Assembly: GCA_964007475.1 (NCBI GenBank)
Contig: CAXFZM010000548.1
Coordinates: 62,001 to 126,000, forward strand
Source of the DNA: Hybos culiciformis
Taxonomy: Eukaryota; Arthropoda; Insecta; Diptera; Hybotidae
Length of the DNA: 64,000 nt
Reading direction: 5' to 3'
The position numbers were made by a program, and so were the translations under genes. The notes beneath the pieces are model-generated. The model saw nothing but the letters and a program-made list of their open reading frames with translations. It was not told where the DNA came from and searched no databases. Positions 22,952-34,629 of this stretch are shown here, piece by piece. The first letter of the stretch is position 1. The number at the start of each line of letters is the position of its first letter.

Positions 22952-24747
22952 TAGCAACCTGACATTTTTTTCATTTTTTCAAGTTAATCGTTAGACTTTC
23001 ATTTTACATTTATTTTATAGGCTGATATTTGACCTAAGTTTTTGCATTTCAGATTTTAAAAAAAAATTTTGTTTTTGGGAGATATGACGATTCTTGTGGC
23101 AGAAGGCTTGGAAAATTTTGAAACTTCAAACTATCATCTCTCTGTTGTTAAATTTACAAGAATATTTTCAGATATCATTTTAAGTAGATATTCGTGCGGG
23201 CTTTCTTTGCAGGTGTTGGCAACTCGGTGTTGCCAGTTTAACCAATAGAGAAACCCTAAAAACACTGAAAAATCAAAAAATGGGTTTTTTCAATTGAATG
23301 TGCTCCCTGAATTTTCAACCGATTTGGTCACTCTATACCATTTTGGAAAGGTCTTCCAGACCACTTTAAAAAGCCGCTTTCGCAGGTTGAAATTTTTTAA
23401 TGTTTTAGAAGATAATTGACTTCTTAGAATTTCCCCATACAAAAAAATGACCATTTTTAGCCATTTTCAAAAAAGTTGTACTCCATGATCTTACGTACGA
23501 TATTTTTCAAACTTCGCAGTCAAAAAGTACATATTTATACCTTTCCAAAGCCGCTTTCGCAGGTGAAATCGGTCCAGTACTTTCGGATTGGCGGCATTTT
23601 ATATAAAACCAGTTTTGTAGTTTTTTGGTTCGATTTTTGCTCAGTTTTAGTGTTGTTTTTACTGCATGTATTTTCGAGAACTGTTTCAAACAGACTCCCC
23701 TTCCATTTCACTTTCATATACATTGTCATATAAGCTTTGAAATTCTTTTTTTTAATGTTTCTTCCACATCAATTTCATTTTCTTTCCAATTTTCTTTTCC
23801 AAACTTATAACCTAAACTTTTTGCTATTGTAATTTGTTTTTTCAGTATTTAATCCTATCTGATTTTAGAATAATTTCTGAAAGGCACATAGCAAGTTCTA
23901 TAAAATCGAGTATCTCGAACAGGGTTGGACTGGGAATGAATTTAGGACCGGGAAATTTAAATTTTCTTTGTAAAAAAATTTTCTCACGCTTAAAAAAAAA
24001 AATAAAAGAAAACATTATAATTTAAGACAACAGATTTTAGTACCGCCCACCAGGAAACTCCTTCTAGCTTGTTAGGCCAGTCCAGCTCTGTCTCGGAATC
24101 ATTCAAAATCTCACTCACGAGTTGTTTTAAGTCGCTTTTACGTTTTTTAGTAGTAGATAATTGTTTTAAATTATTCGAACGTTTTATCCGTTCATTCACG
24201 TTCCAACATGCATTTCCTAAAAACATGTCCTCATAAATTTTGGTTTTTCAGTCATTTTTGTTATGGATTCGTTCTTTAAAATTGAGTTTTTGAATAATAA
24301 CGGACATTTTTTTTTTCGTAATTTTTTTAATTTGGCATACCTCTTTTATTTATTATTCGATTCTTAAATTTTTTTTTTGTTGGAAAGGTCTTGAAACGGT
24401 CTTTTTTTGGTTTCATTTCTGTAGTACAAATGTTGCCCAAAAGGTGGAGTAATTTTAGTTTAATACACAAAATTGGTTAAAACGCCATCTATACAATATT
24501 TTCAGGAACTAAAACTTTCTAAAAAAATGAAGGTAAACTCCTCCTGAATCAAAGTCTAGAACATCATGAAAGGCTATTTCGAAGTTTTCATACTCAAAGA
24601 TGTTTAAATTCAAAGTAACGGTAAAACCTAAAAAAACCAAAATGGCGGCAAACTTGTTGAACAAACATAATTTCTAATACCACTTTCTACCACTTTCAAG
24701 AAGAAAAATCCAATTTTTGCAAAAAACGCGTTTTTGTCAGGTTGCTA
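22952..24747. mobile_element. hAT-type element, 1.8 kb, non-coding
   Basis: Ends TAGCAACCTGACA are inverted and perfect over 13 bp, with 8-bp duplication ATCATAAT on both sides (22944-22951, 24748-24755). The interior contains repeated words such as CCTTTCCAAAGCCGCTTTCG and GCCGCTTTCGCAGGT, but no transposase was recognised; short frames inside have no family resemblance. A second small MITE is nested at 23920. Confidence 0.88.
23920..24090. mobile_element. Small hAT-like MITE nested in the 1.8-kb element
   Basis: The ends CAGGGTTGGACTGG and CAGAGCTGGACTGG (reverse complemented right end) form a 14-bp inverted repeat with two mismatches, of the CAGRG type common in hAT elements. The flanks TCTCGAA and TCTCGGAA are a possible imperfect target duplication. 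Length is 171 bp, with no coding. Confidence 0.55.
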
Positions 24748-24914
24748 ATCATAATATAACAATTTATGTAATACTTTATAGTACAAAAAGTTTCTTACTG
24801 TAAAGATAATAGCGTAAATATCATTTGAAAAAAAAAACCTTTTTTTTAATTTAAAGAAATATGTTACAAATGTAAAAGAAAAACAAAAAAAATTTATAGT
24901 AAAACATCCTTTAT

Positions 24915-25478
24915 GTAACTTGTTTAAAGGATATAATCGTTTTAAAAAAAAAAAAAAAATTAAAATAAATTTTTTTTATATTATTGTGCAAAATTTTGTA
25001 ATAATATAATAGAGAAAGAAACATAGTAAATTTTAATTACGACAATTTCATAGAATGTCCTAAAGTCCATTCTTCTAAAGAAGGTAGGTGTGGTATATTC
25101 GTACCGAATCTTACTTACCTTGTACACCCCGTGGTACATTTATACCTAATCCTTGCTACTTACATTCTTGTACTTACCTGGCACACCCATTACTTTGTAA
25201 CTTGTTTAAAGGATATAATCGTTTTAAAAAAAAAAAAAAAATTAAAATAAATTTTTTTTATATTATTGTGCAAAATTTTGTAATAATATAATAGATCCAT
25301 AGTAAATTTTAATTACGACAATTTCATAGAATGTCCTAAAGTCCATTCTTCTAAAGAAAGTAGGTGTGGTATATTCGTACCGAATCTTACTTACCTTGTA
25401 CACCCCGTGGTACATTTATACCTAATCCTTGCTACTTACATTCTTGTACTTACCTGGCACACCCATTACTTTGTACAT
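24915..25478. repeat. Two tandem units of about 280 bp
   Basis: GTAACTTGTTTAAAGGATAT begins units at 24915 and 25197; the second ends near 25473. Both contain a long A run, TATTATTGTGCAAAATTTTG, GTCCATTCTTCTAAAGAA, TCGTACCGAATC and CTTGCTACTTACATTC. They are nearly identical; the second lacks about 6 bp after AATAATATAATAGA. Confidence 0.85.
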
Positions 25479-26010
25479 GTTGCATTAAACGCAACTGTAC
25501 TTTAAATTCCGAACAAAGTTTCAAATTATAAACCCAAATATTTCCAAGTATTAAAACTTGACTTTAATTTATTTTCTAACGATAAAATATGTTTGCATAA
25601 ACATATTTTATCATTATTATCTTTTTAATATTTAATTCAAGTGGATCTCATATAACATGCCAAATATTTTCCCACACACGATTTGTCTGTCATGCACTTG
25701 TGCATACCAACACTCTCTTAAAAACTCTCTTAAATATTTTGTATTCCAGTTCATTTCCCATTATGTTTCTCTCTTTATAATCTATGCTTGCAATTTGCGT
25801 GCATAGAAAAATAACATATAAACTAATTAGCATAATTAATTAGGATCATTCTCAGTGTCAAAGTCAATCAATAAAGATCATAAGTTCTAAAAACAAAGTG
25901 TTTTATTTTAATAAGTACAGGCATCACACTACGTTCCAAAAAAAAGAATATGTTGATGAAACAAATGCATATGTGCATGATTATGTACATAAATTTGAAG
26001 CTTAAAGTTT
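25479..26010. other. Spacer with LTR-like signals, no gene
   Basis: Begins with an inverted word TTGCATTAAACGCAA. It holds a TATA-like TTTATAATC near 25774, an AATAAA at about 25872 and a T/A-rich end before the hAT element at 26019. These could be pieces of an LTR promoter and polyadenylation signal, but no second copy exists in the window to prove it. Confidence 0.2.
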
Positions 26011-26018
26011 ATAGTAAG

Positions 26019-27645
26019 CAGAGCTGTAAAATTTCAAATACTTTTGTATTGAATACTAGTAATGAATAAAAAGTAATTGTATTTTAAAAGTAATCATTAC
26101 TTTTTTCAAAAAGGAATTGAATTTGAAAAAGTAATGAATAAAAAGTAATTGAATTTTGAAAGGAATGAATAATTTTTCAAAAAGGAATTGAATTTGAAAA
26201 AGTAATGAATAAAAAGTAATCGAATTTTGAAAAGAATGAATATTTTTTCAAAAAGGAATTGAATTTTAAAAAGGAATGAATAAAAAGTAATCGTATTTTG
26301 AAAGGAATGAATAAAAAGTAATTCATATTTTTTCGTATATTTTTCTTTAAAAGCATATTTTTCAAAAAAAAAATATAAATTTCCATATTTATTAGTTAAA
26401 AAAAACGCAATAAAAATGTTAAAACAAATGTATTTCTTTCCCTATTTTTAATAATATAATAAAAATATATAAATAATACAATTAATTCTGAACATAGGAT
26501 TTTTTGTTAAATTTTAATTTAATTAAGATATTTTCAAATTTTCACAACTTCAAATTTTGTTTTAGGTATGTAAAACTAATTCAGCGAAATTTTTATCAGA
26601 AAGAGTTTGCCTTTTTGCTGTATTCACCATTCCCGCAAAGGAAAAAAGTCTTTCCACAGGTGTAGAAGATGCGGTAATGGAGTATTAAATTTAAGGAAAA
26701 TTCCATGATTTTGGGATATTTCTTCAGGATGTCAAAAGAAACATCGCTGTCTTATTGATAAAAATCACTTTAAGACAAAAAACTTTTAATATTAAATATA
26801 CAGTTTATAGTGCAACGATAGCACCCGTTGATATTGTTATTTTTTACATTTTTTGTGTAAAGTTTTACTTTTTTAAAATTTATAGCGTTCTTTGATATTA
26901 CTTAGTACACTTCGAAACAATTGCATTACCCGAAAGTTTTTGGGGCAAGACATTAAAAAGGTAAAAGACTTTCTACAAATATTTTTGTTCTAAAAATTCA
27001 ATTTAATACATACTTATTATGAATAACAAAAAAGAATGTTGAATATTTAGCAGTGATATTAATTAATATGCACAGCAGTATATCATTCATCACTATTAAA
27101 ATTAGATCCATTCATATAAAATAATAAGATTTATTTGCTCCATATGCATAGGAAAAAATCTAGGTGAAGAAAAAAAAACTCATCAGACGAACTGTACACT
27201 AATAAACAATCGTTCAATTCGTTCAACGGATTTCAACGCTTTTTTTAATAAGTGCTAATTTTTATACTTTATATGAGTATTTTTGAATAAATATTCATTA
27301 CTTTTAAAATTCCATTACTTTTTATTCATTCCTTTTTAAAATTAAATTCCTTTTTGAAAAAAAATTCATTCCTTTCAAAATTCGATTCCTTTTTATTCAT
27401 TCCTTTTCAAAACTCAATTCCTTTTAGAAAAAATATTCATTCCATTCAAAATTCGATTACTTTTTATTCATTCCTTTTTCAAATTCAATTCCTTTTAGAG
27501 AAATTATTCATTCCTTTCAAAATTCGATTACTTTTTATTCATTACTTTTTCAAATTCAATTCCTTTTTGAAAAAAGTAATGCTTACTTTTAAAATATAAT
27601 TACTTTTTATTTTTATTTGAAAATATTTGAATATTTACAGCTCTG
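26019..27645. mobile_element. hAT element with simple-sequence arms and transposase remnant
   Basis: Inverted ends CAGAGCTGTAAA and a perfect 8-bp duplication ATAGTAAG (26011-26018, 27646-27653) define a 1627-bp hAT element. Both arms (26060-26335 and 27300-27600) consist of a degenerate repeat, roughly AAAAAGGAATTGAATTTT and AAGTAATGAATAAAAAGTAA, in inverted orientation, so the whole element can fold back. A C-terminal transposase fragment lies inside on the - strand. The simple-sequence arms produce long open frames with no coding meaning. Confidence 0.9.
26562..26684 (-). pseudogene. hAT transposase, C-terminal dimerisation fragment
   Basis: The - strand reads SITASSTPVERLFSFAG, then KRQTLSDKNFAELVLH and a stop at 26562-26564. 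This is the conserved end of hAT transposases, where a TxxxERxFSxAG motif precedes an R-x-x-L and a hydrophobic helix involved in dimerisation. A stop lies just upstream and the catalytic core is absent, so this is a relic. It confirms the superfamily assigned from the ends and target duplication. Confidence 0.82.
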
Positions 27646-27981
27646 ATAGTAAGGCACAATTCAAGTAATTTAATATAGAAGCCTATACCCAAAAAAAAAA
27701 CATACACCATACATTTTCTGTTCTCTAGAATTATAAATTAACTTAATGTTTTTTTTTGTCTTGAAACCTATTTTTATTATAAAATATATGAACTTCTTTA
27801 TAATGATAATACCTGAAATCAATTTAAGGATAATTTTCTTCTGAAATCTTTTCCATTTATTTATTTTTTTTTCTGAAGGTCAGTATATTTTCTCTGTATA
27901 TAACTTTTTTTCTAGGTATTATTATATGTGAATGTGAACCTTTCAAGTCATTTTAATTTATAAGAATAAATTAAAATTATA

Positions 27982-28593
27982 AGAGCCGTTTTACACATTC
28001 CTTTTTTCAGGACTTTTTGCACTCCTTTTTTCAGAACTTTTTTTATCAATGCTTTCACACAAAAGGCAAAAAAATATATTAAAATATATATGAATTTAAA
28101 AAATATATATATGTATACCGAAAATATGTATATATTATATGAATGTAATAATATAATACTTATTCTTATTTTAAGAATATTATAAATAAATAATTTTATT
28201 TAAAAAATTATTTTCTTTTTGAAGTTACTGTGAAATTAATAGATTTTAAATAAAACGAAAAAAAAAATACTTTATTTTTAAATTAAAATAAAATAACAGT
28301 CAAATAAATGACAAATATGGCACTCCGAAATAATTTATACGGACATAATTTATACGAGAAAAACGACATAAATTATGTCCGTATAAATTATTTCGGAACC
28401 CCGACAAATATGTAAAACATATCAAAAAAATGAATGAAAAAAAAATCAGGCAAGAAAATTTTCATGCCTGACGACTTTTTCTTTTATCTCAACTTTTTGT
28501 ATCAATTAAAAAGGGATGGAATATTAAGACAAAAAAAGTCCTGAAAAAAGGAGTGAAAAAAGTCCTGAAAAAAGGAATGTGTAAAACGGCTCT
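27982..28593. mobile_element. Foldback element with CGTTTTACACATTCC ends
   Basis: The ends AGAGCCGTTTTACACATTCC are perfect inverted repeats, followed on each side by CTTTTTTCAGGACTTTTT-type repeats in mirror orientation. The word AAGAATAAATTAAAA occurs on both flanks (27962 and 28594), separated from the left end by about 4 bp, and may be an unusually long target duplication or a chance repeat. No coding. Confidence 0.7.
28324..28397. repeat. Perfect 29-bp hairpin inside the foldback element
   Basis: Arms 28324-28352 and 28369-28397 are exact reverse complements (TCCGAAATAATTTATACGGA and onward), separated by 16 nt. Its sequence is unrelated to the surrounding foldback arms, so it may be a separate tiny insertion. 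Confidence 0.9.
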
Positions 28594-28863
28594 AAGAATA
28601 AATTAAAAAAAAATTTTAGAAGAAAAAGAAAAAATACTTTAAAAATTTAGTTTTTCTTTACATAAAAATAAACTTTTTTCTTCTGCTTTTCTCAAAAACT
28701 ACACTGAAAAACCAGATGGAGTCGGCAGATATATTTTTTGATATGTACATAGTTCAAATCTCACTAGTGAGTGATGTTAGCAAAATTTGCGGTTTGTCAT
28801 ATAGCAAGGAAAAATAGCTAATAATAATATATTTTAAAATATCTGTTGAAATGATTATAGCGA

Positions 28864-28891
28864 TATTTATTTATTTATTTATTTATTTATT
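28864..28891 (-). repeat. (TTTA)n run, possible LINE 3' tail
   Basis: About seven TTTA units. On the - strand this is an AAAT tail following GCTGTAACTACTCTTTGATA, the arrangement seen at the 3' end of many insect non-LTR retrotransposons. No reverse transcriptase is attached. A plain microsatellite is the alternative. Confidence 0.35.
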
Positions 28892-29119
28892 ATCAAAGAG
28901 TAGTTACAGCGAAAATTACAAAATAATTAAAGCCTAAATACTACTAAACAAAGTGTTAACACTAATTAATAATACTAAATAACTATGAAATAAAATGTGA
29001 TTAAGAAACAACAAAATAATATTAATAAAATTTAATGCGTTGGGGATCGTTATGTTGTATTTAGTGCTATAGAATTTAGATCACTAAATGGAGTATTATA
29101 TGCGTCAATACACATGCAA

Positions 29120-29226
29120 TCATTTAGATGCATCTGTGTAAATAATGAAAAAATTTAGATGCATCAGCGTATATAATGAAAAAATTTAGATGCATCAGCG
29201 TAAATAATGAAATCATTTAGATGTTT
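29120..29226. repeat. Short tandem repeat of ATTTAGATGCATC
   Basis: Three full units and one partial, about 32-35 bp apart, of ATTTAGATGCATC followed by GTAAATAATGAAA. The TGATGCATCT-like core is partly palindromic. Function unknown. Confidence 0.7.
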
Positions 29227-29333
29227 CGTATTGAATATTACGTAATACCTAAACATAATATCTCTCACAATATTTCAATACAGCCAAATACAAAAAAAAA
29301 AAGAGAAAAAATGAGAAGAAAAAATATTCTCTC

Positions 29334-29690
29334 TTTGCAACTACCTCTCCCCTACGCATTAAAACAGTATATTTGATATGTAAACAAAATTTGTTATACA
29401 ACTCGTTCTGTATCTAGACAAAAATAAATTGACATTTGTCAATTTATATAAACAGTATATTGGATATGTAAACAAAATTTGTTATACAACTCGTTCTGTA
29501 TCTAGACAAAAATAAATTGACACTTGTCAATTTATATCACTCGACTTCATTTTGCAACTACCTCTCCCCTACGCATTAAAACAGTATATTGGATATGTAA
29601 ACAAAATTTGTTATACAACTCGTTCTGTATCTAGACAAAAATAAATTGACACTTTTCAATTTATATCACTCGACCTTCGGTCTCGTGATA
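29334..29690. repeat. Three-unit tandem repeat with ATTGACA-TGTCAAT hairpins
   Basis: AACAGTATATTKGATATG starts near 29363, 29451 and 29580, each followed by AACTCGTTCTGTATCTAGAC and AAATTGACA-NNN-TGTCAATTT, the last a small palindrome (imperfect in unit 3). Units 1 and 3 also carry the prefix CTACCTCTCCCCTACGCATT. The final unit ends in a hairpin around CGACCTTCGGTC. Nearly identical copies imply recent expansion. Confidence 0.8.
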
Positions 29691-31109
29691 TAAGTATTGA
29701 CTCGTGTCAATGTATTTTTGTATATACAGAACTCTTAATTAATAACAAATTTAGTTTACATATACAATAATCTACTATTAGTATGGTACTTAACAATTTA
29801 GCTAAATTTTTTTTTTTTCGTAATACCGAATTTTTATTTTTTATCCTAAATTATAGCAATCAGAAACTAAAACTAATTATTTGTATAAAAGTAATTATCA
29901 CGTGATAGTTACAATACGAAAAATAAAACGATATTTCCAATCTTTGTTTATTATATCTTTTTCAGAAACTCATATGTAATATTTAATATAATATTTTTAA
30001 TAATCATTTTTTGTAATTTATTTTTCACTAGAAAAAAGAATAAAGCATGTGATTTTGGAGTAGCAAATTTTGCTACAATTCATTTGATATATATTTTTGA
30101 ACGGGTTATTATTAAATAAATGCAAGATTTTGAACATATACCTACTATCAGCAAATATTGTAGATTTAGTTATAACTTTATCGCAGTTTCATAGCTGATT
30201 TCCCAACGAGTTTCTTTTTCTGAATAATAAAATTTTAAATAATTTAAAATAAAATTTATTTATGTATATTGAAAAACATAATCAAAAAGCATTTTTCAGT
30301 GGGTAAGATGTAGGCTAAACTGTAGACTTTGATCTTTGATGGTTACATAAAGGTTTAAGTTTAAGAAACATTTGTGAGCATTCTTTTTTATTTTTTAATC
30401 AAAACCAAGCTTACAATAATTTAAAATAATTTAGAATTTAAAAACGGATGGATGAAAAAGTTATATTGGTGTTGACTTCAGTTTTCCAAACACCTTTTTC
30501 CGTGTTGGTTTTCAATTATTTATGACCATTAATTTCTATTTAAAAAAAAAACCTAAATAACTAAAAATTTATTATTTGAAATATGAAATATGAAAGATAC
30601 ACATTAATCTTTGACGAAATCTGTAAATATATTTATTTATATTAAAATTTATTTAATTCCTAAATTTAGATTATATTTAGTATACAAAATATAATTAAGT
30701 TTTTTGTCCAACATAAAATATTGAAGTTATAAAAATTTAATTTTGAAATCAATAAACTCATTAAATTGTTTTATTTTATCTGAAAATATATATTTTATCA
30801 TATAAAAATTTATTATTAAATTACCAAATAAATTTGAAATGTCTGAAACGTGAAAAAAATGTTTTAATTTTTCTATTCTACTTAAAAAAATTAAGGAGAT
30901 TTTAAAATCAGCGCAGTTTTTTTTATATAAATGAGTATCAATTTTCAAATTACATTATATGTATTAATTGGTTCGAATAATTTGAAATCCTTTTACGAAT
31001 TAAATTAAAAAAATAAAAGTATATTTTCTTTCCATGTAATTAATTTTTTAGAAGTTAAATTTCGAATTATTTTTTTATATAAGAAAGCATAACTAGCAAA
31101 CTAGGTTGT
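29691..31109. other. AT-rich DNA, no feature recognised
   Basis: No convincing coding frame, clean inverted repeat or tandem repeat was found here. Confidence 0.3.
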
Positions 31110-31824
31110 CACTGAGCCAAAAACGGCGAGCCTGCTAAATTTTAGGACTTTTCGCATTAAATCTAGTACACCAATACCTCACTTTGCGTCGTGGTTACGT
31201 TCCAAAAAAACACGACGCAAAGTGAATTATGATATTCTATTGCAAACCATGTAAAGATCGAAGATAGGTTCCAGGGTTACGAAAATACTACTTTTTAAGA
31301 AGAAAATTGAAAAAAGTAATCATTTAAAAAACAAAAATAATAAAAAAATTTATTTGGAAACATATACATACATACATACAATATACATTCATACAAAAAA
31401 AACAAATTCAATTAAAACAAAATAAAAGATTTTATTAATTTAAAAAAAAAAACAAAAATTAATCACTGTCTGATGAGTTCGAAGTGTCTGTGTCGTAATT
31501 CGGCATCCTTTGACAAAAAATTGGTCCAATGTTTGCTACCGAAAACAACGCAACTACGAAAATCCAACGACGCTAATTGAGAATTAGTACTAATTCAGCA
31601 ACGACGCAACTTCGAAAAAACGCAAAACGAAATGAACGCAAAGCGAGGTATTGGTGTACTTGTATTTTTAAGCAGAAAACAACAATACTTGAATTAAAAT
31701 ATTGATTGTTAAGTATTGTAAATTTATATTTTCCATTTTATGCGCATAAATAATTTAATACTATCACCGAATGGTAGAGTCCTGGATTGAAATGCTTGAT
31801 TTTAGTACTTTTTCAATCTCAGTG
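31110..31824 (+). mobile_element. CACTGAG MITE copy with half a tRNA-like module, itself interrupted
   Basis: The left end CACTGAGCCAAAAACGGCG is followed by TAAATTTTAGGACTTTTCGC. The right end is TTTTCAATCTCAGTG followed by TA. Both match the MITE in the BEL envelope (36890-37385, 42544-43039). Near its right end it has CCGAATGGTAGAGT, the box A side of the tRNA-like module, but no box B. A second MITE is inserted at 31169. The left flank is GT rather than TA, so its target duplication is no longer clear. Confidence 0.6.
31169..31656. mobile_element. TA-flanked MITE with CACCAATACCTCRCTTTGCG ends
   Basis: The ends CACCAATACCTCACTTTGCG and CACCAATACCTCGCTTTGCG (right, reverse complemented) match over 20 bp with one mismatch, and TA flanks both sides (31167-31168, 31657-31658). 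Length is 488 bp. The interior has poly-A and ACATA stretches and no coding frame. It sits inside the CACTGAG MITE. Confidence 0.8.
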
Positions 31825-32053
31825 TATTTTCCTGCAATTAATCCTAATCAAATAAAAACTACATGTTACAGAATCTGTCTTTATCTTTGTATATTTTTAT
31901 TTTCATTATATTTAGGTATTTCAAAATTCTAAAAATAAAAGTAAACAAGAGATGTTATCATATAAAAAATGGTTTTAATTTTATTTTTATTTTGTTTTGT
32001 GATTTCAGCTACTTTAGAAATGAATTAAAGAAGAAATTAGAAGTCTTCTCATA

Positions 32054-34629
32054 GGGTTTCTGAAAAACAGTAGTTTTAAAAAAAACAGCTGTTTGCTGTT
32101 TTATAATTTTGAAAAAACAGCAGTTAACAGCTGATTTACTGTTTTTTTATGTTTAATAAAAGTTCAAGTTAAATTTTTCCATATCTAAGCATGATTTTAT
32201 TAAATGCTTTCAATTTTAACTTTGTATAATATTACTTTAAAAATACGAGTGATGATAATGACTTGTCAGAAAGACGTGTTCTTATTTTTGTACAGAAGTT
32301 AGCACATACTGAAAATTGTCCTATGTTTTTGAAGAGAGTAAATTCAGCCTTTAACCACTTGAAATTGTATTTTCCAGGAGCTTCTGCAGGTGTTTCAATT
32401 TTCTCAAGCAATACATTAAGCTCGTTTTGTAAAGTTAAAATTTAATTTGTGGAATTATCGGCAGTTGTTTCAATTATTTAAACATCATTTACACAAAAAA
32501 GTCGAGATGCCAACATGCCTTCAAAATCTATTGTACCTCTCGATGTCGTGATAGTAGAGTTCTTAAGGCCGCATAATAAGTACATAACATCCAACGATCA
32601 TCAATTCTTATGTTCAAATTAATTAAGTAGTTGGGGGTGTATCTTAACACCACTGCACTTCAAGGTAAGAAATTGCTATGAAAACTTTACCATCACTCAT
32701 ATACATGCTAATATGTGAGGAGAGGGCTCTGTACGAAACATGGAATGAAAAATTAATATAGCCACCAAACGATGCTTAAATCAAGCATCTGAAAAGATGA
32801 GAAAAAAAACAAAAAGTCATAGAAAAAAACATGAAATAACGAAATCACTATAGTGACATATCACATAACACAAAGAATAGTTTCCTTAGTAAAAAATTTT
32901 AAAGGAAGAAGATTAGAAGAGAGAGTAAATTAAAAAATAAAGAAAATAAATAAATTAAAAATAGAAGTTATATAAAAAAGATAGAAGAATTAGTGGAAAA
33001 TATCCTACTACTTCTTCCGGCGTCAACCAAGACATTTCATGAAGATTCAAAATGAATCAAAAAAAAATTACTCAAATTAAGGGGGTCTTCTACTCTAGAG
33101 GCTCGAATTTCGAGCGTTTTTCGGCAGTCGATAAAAAAAAAGCATTTGATAATTTTACTATCCATTTTTTTATCATGTGTTTATTTATATTTAAAGAATA
33201 CACAAAATAAATTTCAAAAAAAAAAAAATTTTTTTTCATCAAGTTATGCATCCTTGAAGTAGAGGGGGGAAAAAAAAAGCAGTGTCCTCATCACCATGAT
33301 TTCCGCCCTTGTGGTCATCTGAAAAATAAAACAATGATGGATTCTTGATTAGTATGAATGTCGCTATCGCATGAACCAACGAAACTGAAAAAAAATTTTT
33401 TTTCATAAAATGGCGGCTACTCAAAAATAAAGGTCGATTTTTTCACTAATTTTTCAACTTTGTCGAATTTTTTAAAAATATTAAAAATTTTTAATTTTTA
33501 TTTTTTGTTGGTTCATGCGTTAGAGAGATATATAAAGAATATTAATGCCAAATTTCACGTAAATCAGCTGATTAGAACTTGAGATATTGTGGTTACCGCA
33601 TCGAAAAAAGTAGTTTCGAGAAAAACGCGTTTAAAGTTTAAAGAAGTTAACATCGAACTAACTCAAACTAAAAGTAAATAGAATAAAAACTTTTGTATAA
33701 TACGTTACAATGACCTTCAAACGATTGATTTAGTATACTGAAAGTATAATAGAAAGAAGAAAAGAGAGAGAGTTATTCATACTCAGGTAGCCCGGGCCTC
33801 CAATCGTCTATTGTTCCAGTCGTCCGCCCAACCGGTTTAGTTGCCACGACACTAAAACGGCTATAACTTCGGAAATAATTTGAATTTTGAAAAATCCTTT
33901 TAGAGAGATATTTTTGAATATATAAACTATCGAATTATGAAAAAAAAAATTTTTCGATTTTTTGAAATTTCTAGAGTAGAAGACCCCCTTAAAAACAATC
34001 AGCATACATCGACCTACCGGCTTCAGATAATATATGAAATATATATTGTGTTACATTACTTCGTCAGCGTCGGTTTGTATGTTGAAATAATATGTAAATT
34101 TAGAAAAATTAAATAAAAGTAAACTAGAAAATAACTAGAATTATCTTAAGTGTACTAAGTGAAGCTAAGTGATTCGGATATATAGAAAATTTAAATATTA
34201 ATTAAAGTCTTCCAATGTTATTAGAGAAAAAAGAATTAGATTTTAAACCAGCTTTAAGGGATGCCTTAGAAATATTAAGGTCAAAAACATGATGATTTTT
34301 ATTAGCAAAAGTAAGCATTCGAGAAATGGGATCATTGCATCCATATTCAGTTCTATGGTAAGCAACTTCAAATAAGTTAGTATCCATCAACTTCTTGCTA
34401 ATTTCACTTTTAATTAGAGAGAGTTTCTCAAACATAAATTTTAATGTTGTGCCAGCGCTCATCAGTGTTAAATTTCTCTGCCAAGATTCTCAACAGCTAG
34501 TTTTACAGGCTTCATACCCTCTAATAAAAACAGTAAAAACAGCATTCCAAAAACAGCTGTTTGCTGTTTTTCATTTTCTTCAAAAAAACAGCTGTTATAC
34601 TGTTACTGTTAAAAACAGTCCAGAAACCC
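32054..34629. mobile_element. Possible element with GGGTTTCTG ends and ACAGCTGTT repeats
   Basis: The left end GGGTTTCTG (32054-32062) and right end CAGAAACCC (34621-34629) are inverted. Both sides then carry many AACAGCTGTTTGCTGTTTT words. No target duplication is obvious. On the - strand, peptides at 34462-34202 and around 32445-32263 look like pieces of one decayed protein (for example LMDTNLFEVAYHRTEYGC, NELNVLLEKIETPAEA) of unrecognised family. A TTAA-flanked MITE sits inside at 33081, and the 5.65-kb duplication breakpoint falls at 32828, so the copy at 38482-40283 has only the right part. Confidence 0.4.
33081..33988. mobile_element. TTAA-flanked MITE (piggyBac-like), copy A
   Basis: The ends GGGGGTCTTCTACTCTAGA are perfect inverted repeats, flanked by TTAA at 33077-33080 and 33989-33992. 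TTAA is the target of piggyBac-type transposases. The 908-bp interior has no transposase. It lies in the GGGTTTCTG element. Confidence 0.85.

Larger units (their letters stand above)
28702..30301. mobile_element. Possible further CACTGAAAAA-ended element
   Basis: TA followed by CACTGAAAAACC at 28702, and CATTTTTCAGTG ending at 30301, form a 10-bp inverted pair like the ends of the two large insertions. The right flank is GG rather than TA, so the pairing is unproven. The interval includes a TTTA microsatellite and two tandem repeats. Confidence 0.25.

Noticed and set aside
27354..27599. Phe/Ser-rich 81-residue frame, and the similar frame at 26177-26386
   Set aside because: Translation of the simple-sequence arms of the hAT element.
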